From: Nocardia altamirensis NBRC 108246 | Lineage (GTDB): Bacteria > Actinomycetota > Actinomycetes > Mycobacteriales > Mycobacteriaceae | Assembly (NCBI RefSeq): GCF_001612685.1 | Contig: NZ_BDAY01000016.1 | Span: forward strand, 124,001 to 188,000 | Length of the DNA stretch: 64,000 nt | Direction of reading: 5' to 3' | Shown here: positions 53,854 to 61,471 of the stretch, piece after piece | Layout: each line of letters opens with the position of its first letter | Numbering within the stretch: the stretch's first letter is position 1 | Notes under the pieces: model-generated | What the model saw: only the letters and a program-made list of their open reading frames with translations | Database searches by the model: none | What the model was told of the DNA's origin: nothing | Made by a program: the position numbers and the translations under genes

Positions 53854-54468
53854 ATGCCTAAGGGTGTTCCGGAGACCGTGCCCGACGACGGGCTGACGAC
53901 ACGGCAGCGGCGCAATCAGCCGGTGCTCGCGGTGCATACCGGGCCGGGCAAGGGGAAGTCGACGGCGGCGTTCGGGATGGCGCTGCGGGCCTGGAATCAA
54001 GGGTTCGATGTCGCGGTGTTCCAGTTCGTGAAGAGCGCCAAGTGGAAGGTGGGGGAGGAGGCGGCCTTTCGCACCCTCGGCACGCTGCACGACGAGACCG
54101 GGGTCGGCGGCGCGGTCGAGTGGCACAAGATGGGCGAAGGGTGGTCCTGGACCCGCAAGCAGGGCACCGACGAAGACCACGCGGCCGCCGCGCTCGCCGG
54201 ATGGCAGGAGATCGCCCGCAGGCTGCAGGCCGAACAGCACCGGTTCTACGTCCTCGACGAGTTCACCTACCCGCTCAAGTGGGGCTGGGTCGACGTCGAC
54301 GAGGTGGTCGAGACCCTGCGCGGCCGCCCAGGAAACCAGCACGTCGTCGTCACCGGCCGCGACGCGCCACAAGCCCTGATGGACGAAGCCGACCTCGTCA
54401 CCGAGATGACCAAGCTCAAGCACCCGATGGACGCGGGCCGCAAAGGCCAGCGCGGCATCGAATGGTGA
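53854..54468 (+). CDS. cobO: Cob(I)yrinic acid a,c-diamide adenosyltransferase
   Basis: A 204-residue CobO/BtuR-family enzyme that puts the 5'-deoxyadenosyl group from ATP on cobalt. The P-loop is TGPGKGKST (29-37), followed by family motifs QFVKSAKWKVGEE, YVLDEFTYPLKWGW and VVVTGRDAPQALMDEADLVTEM. AAGGAG precedes ATG 53854 by 7 nt. The 267 bp between it and the chelatase gene show no cobalamin riboswitch boxes. A candidate terminator follows. Confidence 0.95.
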   Translation: MPKGVPETVPDDGLTTRQRRNQPVLAVHTGPGKGKSTAAFGMALRAWNQGFDVAVFQFVKSAKWKVGEEAAFRTLGTLHDETGVGGAVEWHKMGEGWSWTRKQGTDEDHAAAALAGWQEIARRLQAEQHRFYVLDEFTYPLKWGWVDVDEVVETLRGRPGNQHVVVTGRDAPQALMDEADLVTEMTKLKHPMDAGRKGQRGIEW

Positions 54469-54490
54469 ACCCCCGCACCCTTTCTCCGCA

Positions 54491-54526
54491 TCCGCACCCC
54501 TTCAGGCAGCCCAGAACGGGTGCGGA
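54491..54526 (+). terminator. Hairpin after cobO
   Basis: TCCGCACCC (54491-54499) pairs with GGGTGCGGA (54518-54526) across an 18-nt loop, 22 nt after the cobO stop. A third copy of the GGTGCGGA arm at about 54538 could form an alternative stem. Confidence 0.5.
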
Positions 54527-54581
54527 CGCACAGAACAGGTGCGGATCCGTCGCCCCGCCCCGTCCCTCCGCGCTGTCTGGC

Positions 54582-54640
54582 ACGAGTGGCACATGGCTGC
54601 GGCAAAGCGCGGGTGGAGTTCTCCACCATGTGCCACTCGT
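54582..54640. repeat. Inverted repeat with 14-15-bp arms (copy 2)
   Basis: ACGAGTGGCACATGG (54582-54596) pairs perfectly with 54626-54640. A second dyad, GTGGAG-TT-CTCCAC (54613-54626), is nested in the loop. The first 14 bases of the arm equal those at 633-646, 54 kb away. It lies in the 310-bp gap between cobO and cobB, where no gene is seen. Confidence 0.8.
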
Positions 54641-54778
54641 TGCGCAAGAGGTGTGCGATGTGGGGGCGGTTGCGCGTGGCGGGCTGAAGGTTGGGGTCGA
54701 CGTGTGTGCCGTTGTGGCAGGGGGACGGCGGGCTCGTGGTGCGGTGCGGCGGAGTGCTGGCATTCGGGGGTTGCGCTG

Positions 54779-56407
54779 ATGGTCGGCGTGCCTGCGGTGG
54801 TGATTGCGGCGCCTGCGTCGGGGAGTGGGAAGACCACGGTGGCAACGGGGTTGATCGGGGCGTTGCGGCGGGTGGGGCATCGGGTCGCGCCGTTCAAGGT
54901 GGGGCCGGATTACATCGATCCCGGGTACCACGGGCTGGCGGCGGGGCGGCCGGGGCGCAATCTCGATCCGGTGCTCGTCGGGGCGGAACGTGTTGTGCCG
55001 CTGTACCAGCACGGTGCGCGCGGGTGTGACCTGGCGGTGGTCGAGGGTGTGATGGGGTTGTTCGACGGCCGCATCGACGAGAACCATGCCGGGCCGGTAG
55101 CCGAAGGATCGACCGCGCAAGTGGCTAGTCTGCTCGGTGCGCCCGTGGTGCTCGTGGTCGACGCTCGCGGACACAGCCAGAGCCTGGCCGCACTGCTGCA
55201 CGGATTCGCCACGTTCGACAGCGGAATCCGCCTCGGCGGCGTGATTCTCAACCGCGTCGGCAGTGAACGCCACGACCAGGTGCTGCGCGCCGCCTGCGAC
55301 CGGGTCGGGCTCCCGGTCCTCGGCTCCCTCCCACGCATGGCCGAACTCGAAGTGCCCTCCCGCCACCTCGGCCTCATCCCGGCCGTGGAACACGGTGCCG
55401 CTGCCACCGCCGCCGTCGCGGCGATGACGGATCTCGTTGCCGCACACGTAGACCTACCCGCCATCGCCGCCCTGGCTCGCTCGACGGCCACCGGCCCGGC
55501 CTGGGATCCCGCCACCGAGGTGCGCGCGGCGGAGGTGCTGGGGGCGCGGGCTGCTGCTGTGGGCGCGACGGGTGCTGTTGTACCCGAGCGGACGAATGAG
55601 ATAGGCGGGGCGGGTGCTGTTGTACCCGAGCGGGACACTGCGACGGACGCGGTAGGTGCTGGTGTGCCCGAGCGGACTGTTGCCATGGGCACGGCGGGTG
55701 CCGCTGTGCCAGGGCGGAATTCGCTGGGATATGACGAGGGTGGCGCAGGTGCTGGGCGGATGTCTCAGAAGTGGGACGCGGGGCCGGTGATTGCGATGGC
55801 CGGTGGGGCCGCGTTCACGTTCGGATATGCCGAGCATCGGGAGTTGTTGGTGGCGGCGGGGGCTCGGGTGGTGGTGTTCGATCCGCTGCGGGACGAATTG
55901 CCAAGCGGGGTGGCGGGGTTGGTGCTGCCTGGTGGGTTTCCGGAGGAGCATGCTGCGGAGCTGGCGGCGAATGTCGGGCTGTTGCAGGCGGTGTCGGAGC
56001 AGGCGCGGCGGGGGTTGCCGGTGCATGCGGAGTGTGCGGGGCTGCTGTATTTGACGCGGTCGCTCGATGGGCATCCGATGGCGGGGGTGGTCGATGCCGA
56101 CGCGGAGTTCGGGCCGCGGCTGACCCTCGGGTATCGGGATGCGGTGGCGCTGGCGGATTCCGCGTTGTGGCGGGCGGGGGAACGGGTGCGGGGGCACGAG
56201 TTCCATCGGACTCGGTTGGTGTCGGCGTCGGCGGATGCGCCGGCGTGGGGTTGGCATGGGAGTGACGGTGCGCGAACGAAGGAAGGTGCGCTCGTGCATC
56301 GCGTGCATGCGTCGTACCTGCACACTCATCCAGCCGGAAACCCTGAGGCCACTGGTCGTTTCGTCGCAGCGGCCGCCGACTATGCGAGTGCCCGTGCGAT
56401 CGGCTGA
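54779..56407 (+). CDS. cobB: Cobyrinate (hydrogenobyrinate) a,c-diamide synthase
   Basis: A 542-residue amidotransferase that amidates the a and c carboxylates of the corrin ring. The synthetase domain has a P-loop (APASGSGKTT) and the FKVGPDYIDPGYH motif; the glutaminase domain has C419 (VHAECAGLLYL) and a late His (SYLHTHPAGN). The protein is unusually long because residues 265-320 are four 14-residue repeats starting GAVVPER, inserted between the two domains. ATG 54779. It follows cobO on the same strand, and its last codons form part of a 100-bp tandem repeat that runs into the next gene. Confidence 0.93.
   Translation: MVGVPAVVIAAPASGSGKTTVATGLIGALRRVGHRVAPFKVGPDYIDPGYHGLAAGRPGRNLDPVLVGAERVVPLYQHGARGCDLAVVEGVMGLFDGRIDENHAGPVAEGSTAQVASLLGAPVVLVVDARGHSQSLAALLHGFATFDSGIRLGGVILNRVGSERHDQVLRAACDRVGLPVLGSLPRMAELEVPSRHLGLIPAVEHGAAATAAVAAMTDLVAAHVDLPAIAALARSTATGPAWDPATEVRAAEVLGARAAAVGATGAVVPERTNEIGGAGAVVPERDTATDAVGAGVPERTVAMGTAGAAVPGRNSLGYDEGGAGAGRMSQKWDAGPVIAMAGGAAFTFGYAEHRELLVAAGARVVVFDPLRDELPSGVAGLVLPGGFPEEHAAELAANVGLLQAVSEQARRGLPVHAECAGLLYLTRSLDGHPMAGVVDADAEFGPRLTLGYRDAVALADSALWRAGERVRGHEFHRTRLVSASADAPAWGWHGSDGARTKEGALVHRVHASYLHTHPAGNPEATGRFVAAAADYASARAIG
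55570..55737 (+). repeat. 42-bp minisatellite inside cobB
   Basis: Four tandem units of exactly 42 bp begin at 55570, 55612, 55654 and 55696. The first 22 bases of units 1 and 2 are identical; units 3 and 4 are diverged. Each encodes 14 residues with V-P-E/G-R near the start, so copy-number change keeps the frame. Confidence 0.9.
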
Positions 56408-56432
56408 TCTGGAGACGTCGGGAGGCGACCCG

Positions 56433-56522
56433 GTGGTCGGCCTCGGAATCCGCCTTGCGGTGGCCGTGGATCGAATCGTCGCGTTGGCAGCCGACTCTGT
56501 GAGCACCCGTGCGTTCAACTGA
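56433..56522 (+). pseudogene. Truncated cobE start fused to a cobB tail (repeat copy 1)
   Basis: A 29-residue frame from GTG 56433, with GGAGG upstream, begins VVGLGIRLAVAVDRIV like the CobE start and ends DSVSTRAFN like the CobB tail. It is a by-product of the tandem duplication. Whether it is translated is unknown. Confidence 0.6.
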
Positions 56523-56532
56523 GGTGGATTTG

Positions 56533-56622
56533 ATGGCGGGCCCAGGACTCCGGCCGGCGGTGGCCGCGGATCGAATCGTCGGGGCGGCAGTCGACTACGG
56601 GAGCACCCGTGCGTCCACCTGA
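56533..56622 (+). pseudogene. Truncated cobE start fused to a cobB tail (repeat copy 2)
   Basis: A 29-residue frame from ATG 56533, with GAGGTGG upstream, begins MAGPGLRPAVAADRIVG and ends DYGSTRAST. It is the second duplicated start, closest in sequence to the intact gene. Translation could compete with or couple to the true cobE start. Confidence 0.6.
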
Positions 56623-56632
56623 GGTGGATTTT

Positions 56633-56986
56633 GTGATCGGCTTGGGGCTTCGACCTGCAATGGCGGGGTATCGAATCGTCGGGGCAGTGCGAGAAGTGCT
56701 GGGCGATCAGCCGATCGGGTGCCTGGCAACGATCGATCGCCGCGTTGCCGACCCCGGTCTGCAACACGCCGCACGCACGCTGGGCGTGGCTGTCCTGACC
56801 TATTCGGCCGCCGAGCTGGCCGAGGTTCCGGTGCCGAACCCGGCGGCGCGGACCATGGAAGCAGTAGGCACTGCGAGCGTCGCCGAGGCCGCGGCCATCC
56901 TGGCGTCCGGCGGTGGCGCCTTGATCATCGCCAAACGCTCCATCGACGGCATCGTCATCGCCGTCGCGCAACGCCACTCGGCCTGA
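56633..56986 (+). CDS. cobE: Cobalamin biosynthesis protein, CobE / CbiG C-terminal family
   Basis: A 117-residue protein beginning VIGLGLRPAMAGYRIVGAV from GTG 56633, with GAGG 8 nt upstream. The pattern G-x-G-x-R-x-x, then CLATIDRRVADPGLQHAARTLG, LTYSAAELAEVPVPNP, TASVAEAAAILASGGGALI and AKRS matches the CbiG C-terminal/CobE family, which acts around C20 ring opening in corrin synthesis. The frame open to 56609 would start inside repeat sequence and is rejected. It follows cobB after 225 bp of tandem repeats. Confidence 0.82.
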   Translation: MIGLGLRPAMAGYRIVGAVREVLGDQPIGCLATIDRRVADPGLQHAARTLGVAVLTYSAAELAEVPVPNPAARTMEAVGTASVAEAAAILASGGGALIIAKRSIDGIVIAVAQRHSA

Positions 56987-57085
56987 TTGCCCGGCTTCGC
57001 CCGTCGCGCTTCGGTGTCACGAAATATCAAGCAGGACGACTGTTCTGAACGCTGTGAGCGGACCGGCGACGCGTGGTTTCATGGC

Positions 57086-57481
57086 GTGGTGGATATCCGA
57101 GGCATCGATAATGTGCTGGTTCCCGTGGGCGAGCTGACCACGGCGGTGGAGTTCTATGCGGACCGTCTCGGGCTGTCGGTGCGGTTCACGGTGCCGGAGC
57201 GCGGAATCGCGTTGTTCGGGGTGGCTGCGGAGACACCGGGGATCATGGCGATGGTTGATCCGGCGGCAGGCCAGGGGGCACCACCAGCGATGCGCGTGTG
57301 GCTGGAGGTGCCCGACGCCAAGGCCGCTGCGGCGGAGCTCGAAGGGCGCGGTGTCGAAATGCTCACCGCGCCCTTCGAAGTCGCCACCGGCTGGAGCGTG
57401 GAGGTGGCCGACCCGTGGGGCAACGTGATCGGGCTGACCGACTATCTCAAGCGCCCCGAGTTGGCCCGCCCCGGGTACTGA
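57086..57481 (+). CDS. VOC (glyoxalase/bleomycin-resistance) superfamily protein
   Basis: A 131-residue protein with paired beta-alpha-beta-beta-beta modules: IRGIDNVLVPVGELTTAVEFYADRLG and RVWLEVPDAKAAAAELEGRG, ending VADPWGNVIGLTDYL. These are the metal-binding-cupin-like folds of glyoxalases and dioxygenases. The final strand carries the usual D-P-x-G-N. GTG 57086 or 57089 is the likely start; no strong ribosome site is visible. It is 99 bp after cobE, with no obvious functional link. Activity unknown. Confidence 0.8.
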   Translation: MVDIRGIDNVLVPVGELTTAVEFYADRLGLSVRFTVPERGIALFGVAAETPGIMAMVDPAAGQGAPPAMRVWLEVPDAKAAAAELEGRGVEMLTAPFEVATGWSVEVADPWGNVIGLTDYLKRPELARPGY

Positions 57482-57496
57482 GCTTCCGTCGCTGAA

Positions 57497-58594
57497 TTAC
57501 GGAGCGACAGAGCTGTAGTCGGCGAAACCCGTCGGGTCGTGCCTGCCGATGCTGGCGTGCTCGAACAGCCCCCAGCCCTCGGCGTCACCGCACCGAGCCC
57601 GCGCCACATGGTCGATCACGCCGAACGGTGTGCGCGCCACGATGTCCGGGGCGGTGAGGTCGTAGCGGCTGGCCAGCGACCAGTCGCGGCCCTTCCACTG
57701 GCCGTGTCCCCAGTCGGGATCGCCGCCGTAGCCACACCCCACGTGCAGCGGCACGTTGGTTCCGGTGGTCACCTCGATCTCCAGCGGCTTGCCGTCCTGC
57801 GCGGTCATCTCGAACCGCGCACCGACGGGAATCCTTGTGCCGGAACGGTAGTCGATCGAGATGCGGGGCCAGCCGAGCTGTTCGACGCGCCCATCCGGCC
57901 ACACGCGCACCGCGTCGTTGAGGGTGCGCATCCCGTCCGGTTCCTCCTGCAGGATGATCACCACCGCGAAATCGTCGAACCGCAGCGGCGCGTACACCCA
58001 CCAGAATCCGCCCGCGGGCTCGCTGGCCACCCGGCCGGGCGGCTCGTTCTCGCCGACCGGCCGGATGCCCCAGGAGCGATCCCTGGTGCCGGTCCACACC
58101 GCGGGGTCGACGGCGATGTCTTCCCCGTCGACCTGCAGCGTCCCCGACCAGGAGCCGAGCTGGGCGAACCGGGTCGCCTGAATGATCGGCCGATTGCCGG
58201 CCAGGATCAGGTGCGGCTGCTCCTGCACCGTGGGGAAGGCGCCCTCCCAGGTGAGGTCGCAGGCCAGTTCGCTGTGGTCGCAGATCACCCGGATCCGCTG
58301 CAACGGTTCGAGCACCTCGATGCGGTAGCCGCCGACCCGCTGCTCCAGGCTGCGCTCGCCGAGCGCGTCGGAGAACCGAACGCTGCGCTGCACGTCCCCC
58401 CTGCGGACGGCAAGGTAGCCATCGGTGACGCCGAGGTTCGGGTACACCCCGAATCCGGTGATGAAGAAGGTGCCGCCGTCCCGGTTGTGACCGTTGAAGT
58501 AGCTGCGGTCGTAGAAGTTCCGGTCGGTGCTCGCCACCCTGGCCAGCGACAGCGAGGTCTGGTGAATCGGGTATTCGTCCAAGGGAACTGGCAT
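57497..58594 (-). CDS. Hypothetical protein, beta-rich, paired with a phosphotransferase
   Basis: A 365-residue protein starting at ATG 58594, with GAGGACAG upstream; the frame open to 59785 is only an antisense shadow of the kinase. It is rich in Trp, Asp and Gly (WTGTRDRSWGIRPVGENEPP, FWWVYAPLRFDDFAVVIILQEEPDG, GRDWSLASRYDL), suggesting a two-lobed lipocalin-like beta-barrel of the DUF7064/7065 or carotenoid-hydratase sort; this is a tentative match. It starts 8 bp after the kinase stop, so the two are surely cotranscribed. Function unknown. Confidence 0.65.
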   Translation of the reverse strand: MPVPLDEYPIHQTSLSLARVASTDRNFYDRSYFNGHNRDGGTFFITGFGVYPNLGVTDGYLAVRRGDVQRSVRFSDALGERSLEQRVGGYRIEVLEPLQRIRVICDHSELACDLTWEGAFPTVQEQPHLILAGNRPIIQATRFAQLGSWSGTLQVDGEDIAVDPAVWTGTRDRSWGIRPVGENEPPGRVASEPAGGFWWVYAPLRFDDFAVVIILQEEPDGMRTLNDAVRVWPDGRVEQLGWPRISIDYRSGTRIPVGARFEMTAQDGKPLEIEVTTGTNVPLHVGCGYGGDPDWGHGQWKGRDWSLASRYDLTAPDIVARTPFGVIDHVARARCGDAEGWGLFEHASIGRHDPTGFADYSSVAP

Positions 58595-58602
58595 GACTGT
58601 CC

Positions 58603-59733
58603 TCAATCCCATTCGTAGGTTCCGTCGAGCAGCCGTTCGAGGCTGGTTCGGTGCATGACGTAGTCGTCCCGATCGGGGGTGTCGGTGTCCTCGCCGAAGT
58701 GGATCATCCTGCGCTTCACCCTGGCCATCACGATGCCGTGCCGCAGCGCGGCGTAGACGATGTGCCAGTCCAGGTTGCTGACCGTATGTCCGGTCAGCTC
58801 TTCGTATTTCGCGACCACGTCGGATCGGCGCAGGAAGTCCGGCAGGCCTGGCTGGTCGAAGCGGGTCGCGATGTCCTGGAAGAACCGGTGGATGAAGATC
58901 ACCCACGCGACATCCAGTTCGCGCGGGCCGAGCGCGGCCATCTCCCAGTCCAGCACCGCGGCGGGTTGGAAGTCGGTGTAGATGACGTTGCCTGGCCGCG
59001 CGTCGCCCCAGCTGAGCACATCGGGCCCTGGGTCGGCGGGCCAGTGCGCCTCCAGCCAGGTGAAAGTCCGTTCCAGCAGCGGGATCTCGACGCCGTCGTC
59101 GGCAAGGGCCCAGCGGTACCACGCCTTCTGGGCGGCGAAGTGCCGCCGCAGTGACTGCCCGGTGCCGCGCAGGGCGGGGAATCGCTGGTCCGGATCCGGG
59201 ATTTCGTGGATCTTCGCGATCACCTCGACCGTGTTGGCGGTGAGCAGCGCGCGTTCCTCGGCGGTCGCGTCGAACAGCCAGCCGATGAACACATAGGGCG
59301 GATTGTCCGTCGGCACCCGCCCGTCGACCCGCCGCATCACGAAAAATGGTGCGCCGAGCGCCTTCTCGTCTTCTTCGAGCCAGCACAGGCCGGGCACCGG
59401 CACGTCGGTGTGCTCGGCGACCCCGGACATCACGTGGTATTGGGTGGCCAGATCGTAGGTCTCGAACACCGGGAACGACCCGGCTTCCGGTGCCATCCTC
59501 GCCACGAACGACCCGCTCTCGTGCCGCCCGTCGACGCTCCATTCGGCATCGAAAAGGATGGACGTGCTCGACATTCCGCCCGACTGCGGCCGCGAGAGCC
59601 CGGAGACCTTCGGCGGATGATCGGCGGAGACCTTCGAATCCAGCCAGCGCGCGAGATCCTCGGCGAGCACGTCGAGATCGCGCTCGCTGACGGTCAGCTG
59701 TTGCCGCTTGGCGGGATCCGGATCGTCGGCCAT
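58603..59733 (-). CDS. Phosphotransferase (APH / ACAD10-like kinase fold)
   Basis: A 376-residue member of the aminoglycoside-phosphotransferase-like family. The catalytic loop is LSWGDARPGNVIY (the Brenner motif with G-D replacing H-G-D), the metal motif is AVLDWEMAALGPRELDVAW, and an N-terminal nucleotide lobe precedes. Such proteins in actinobacteria usually act on lipids, sterol-like or small-molecule alcohols rather than antibiotics. GGAGGACAACG precedes ATG 59733. It is first in a two-gene operon with the beta-rich protein; substrate unknown. Confidence 0.85.
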   Translation of the reverse strand: MADDPDPAKRQQLTVSERDLDVLAEDLARWLDSKVSADHPPKVSGLSRPQSGGMSSTSILFDAEWSVDGRHESGSFVARMAPEAGSFPVFETYDLATQYHVMSGVAEHTDVPVPGLCWLEEDEKALGAPFFVMRRVDGRVPTDNPPYVFIGWLFDATAEERALLTANTVEVIAKIHEIPDPDQRFPALRGTGQSLRRHFAAQKAWYRWALADDGVEIPLLERTFTWLEAHWPADPGPDVLSWGDARPGNVIYTDFQPAAVLDWEMAALGPRELDVAWVIFIHRFFQDIATRFDQPGLPDFLRRSDVVAKYEELTGHTVSNLDWHIVYAALRHGIVMARVKRRMIHFGEDTDTPDRDDYVMHRTSLERLLDGTYEWD

Positions 59734-60079
59734 CGTTGTCCTCCTGACGCGATGAAGCGCGGGCGCGCGTGCGCACAGCCCGCATCAGCGGCGGGGGCGC
59801 CGCGATACGCGACAGTAACGCGTTTCAGTACGTCGGGGAAAGGAAAACGAGCGAGGTCGCCGAACCGCGCTCACTGTCCGGAACCGGGCCTTGACATGCG
59901 GCTATCTTGTCGACAGCGCGGGCACGGCGTAGGACGAAACCCCTACGCGACCCCTGATGGTGTGGTTAGCACGTACGACTTTCTGCCGAGGAGAAAACCG
60001 GGGAATTCCTGGAGGCTTACATACTGCGATCCCCGATACCGTTCGGCTCACGCGGAGGAATCGGATCGGGAGGGTAGTG
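59734..60079. other. Intergenic region upstream of the DoxX-family gene
   Basis: No gene is seen in 346 bp. It must hold divergent promoters. TTGACA at 59891 is a good -35 candidate but no clear -10 stands 16-18 bp away. A 7-bp hairpin GCGTAGG...CCTACGC (59927-59948, 8-nt loop) would lie in the leader of the DoxX-family gene. Confidence 0.5.
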
Positions 60080-61465
60080 GTGAGCGCCGTCAGTACAGAG
60101 TTGGTCCAGCGCGACAGGGCAGCCGAGCGGGGTGAATTCGCCGACAGTGCCAACGCGCGGTGGAATCCGATGAGCCGCATCGTTTTCCGTTTCTGCTTCG
60201 TCTATTTCGGCGTGTTCTGTGTGGTGTTCCCGCAGTTCCTCTTCGTGTACCTCGGGGTCCTCGGCTCGAAATTGCCAGAAAACGCGATCGCCTGGACGCT
60301 CGAAGTGCTCGAGCCGGTTTTCGCGTGGGTCGGGCGGCAGGTTTTCGGTGTCGATGCCGCGCTGAATCTGGAAACCGGCAGCGGCGACCAGACGATCATC
60401 TGGATATTTTTGTTCTGTGCGTTGGTGATCGCCCTGGCCGTGACTCTGGTGTGGACGGTTCTGGATCGGCGCAGGCCGAGCTACCAGCGGTTGCATGCCT
60501 GGTTCCTGCTGTTCCTGCGGCTGGCCCTCGGCGGGCAGATGTTCTTCTACGGGATGGCCAAGGTGATTCCGACGCAGATGCCGGAGCCCCCACTGATGGC
60601 GCTGCTAACGCCATACGGTCACTTCACCCCGATGGCGGTGCTCTGGTCGCAGGTCGGCTCGTCACCCGTCTACCAGATTCTGCTCGGCTCAGCGGAGGTG
60701 CTCGCCGGAGCGCTGCTGTTGCTGCCGCGGACCGCGACCCTGGGTGCGATGTTGAGCCTGGTCAGTATGGCGCAGGTGTTCGTGTTGAACATGACCTTCG
60801 ATGTGCCGGTGAAGATCCTGGCAGGACATCTCCTGCTGATCTGCTTGATATTGCTGGCGCCGCAGGCCGGACGGCTGGCGAACATGCTTGTGCTGCAACG
60901 CCCGTCGGAGCCCGCCACCCAGCCGGAGCCGTTCCGTTCCCGCCGCGTCCGGCGCATCGCCGTCGCCGCCCAGCTCTTGCTCGTGCCCTGGGTGATCCTC
61001 GGCTTGATCCAGGCGGATTGGCAGTACTGGAAAGAGAGCGGCGGCGCTCCGAAGCCGCCGCTGTACGGAATCTGGGCGGTGTCGGAGTTCACCAGGGACG
61101 GCCAACCGGTGCCGCCGCTGGTCACCGATAAAAACCGTTGGCAGCGCCTGGTATTCGATGTGAGCGGGTCGATGTATCAGCAGATGGACGGCACGTTGGT
61201 CCCGATGGTCGCCACGGTCGACACCTCGGCTGGCACCCTCGCCCTCTCGGAGGCGAAGCACACGGCGCATCCGTTGGCGGTCGCGCAGGCAGCAGAACCG
61301 GTCGGCGCGTTCACCTTTACCCAGCCCGCACCGGATCGGCTGCGGCTCGACGGTCAACTCGACGGTCACCCGGTCACGGTGACGCTGGAGCAGATCGACC
61401 TGCGCAGTTTCCCGTTGCGCGGCACCGACTTCCGCTGGGTGCAGGACGAACCGCGCTTCGGCTGA
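60080..61465 (+). CDS. DoxX family membrane protein
   Basis: A 461-residue integral membrane protein. Early segments (FCFVYFGVFCVVFPQFLFVYLGV and WIFLFCALVIALAVTLVW) are followed by the DoxX-like four-helix block, starting FLRLALGGQMFFYGMAKVIP and including SAEVLAGALLLLPRTATLGAMLSL. The last 110 residues are soluble (ESGGAPKPPLYGIWAVSEF...). DoxX proteins are linked to redox stress and quinone-related membrane complexes. GTG 60080, with GGGAGGG upstream, is chosen over the longer frame from 59957. It converges on the oxygenase gene, 6 bp apart. Confidence 0.8.
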   Translation: MSAVSTELVQRDRAAERGEFADSANARWNPMSRIVFRFCFVYFGVFCVVFPQFLFVYLGVLGSKLPENAIAWTLEVLEPVFAWVGRQVFGVDAALNLETGSGDQTIIWIFLFCALVIALAVTLVWTVLDRRRPSYQRLHAWFLLFLRLALGGQMFFYGMAKVIPTQMPEPPLMALLTPYGHFTPMAVLWSQVGSSPVYQILLGSAEVLAGALLLLPRTATLGAMLSLVSMAQVFVLNMTFDVPVKILAGHLLLICLILLAPQAGRLANMLVLQRPSEPATQPEPFRSRRVRRIAVAAQLLLVPWVILGLIQADWQYWKESGGAPKPPLYGIWAVSEFTRDGQPVPPLVTDKNRWQRLVFDVSGSMYQQMDGTLVPMVATVDTSAGTLALSEAKHTAHPLAVAQAAEPVGAFTFTQPAPDRLRLDGQLDGHPVTVTLEQIDLRSFPLRGTDFRWVQDEPRFG

Positions 61466-61471
61466 GCAGGT

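Larger units (their letters stand above)
56376..56690 (+). repeat. Triple tandem repeat across the cobB-cobE junction
   Basis: The segment joining the cobB 3' end, spacer and cobE 5' end occurs three times, at about 56376-56490, 56491-56590 and 56591-56690. Marker sequence TCGAATCGTC recurs at 56471, 56571 and 56671, exactly 100 bp apart. Start codons recur at 56433, 56533 and 56633, and cobB-like stops at 56407, 56522 and 56622. Confidence 0.9.

Noticed and set aside
57497-59785. One long minus-strand gene of 762 codons
   Set aside because: Its first 397 codons are a shadow of the phosphotransferase gene in another frame; the real gene starts at ATG 58594 with a good ribosome site.
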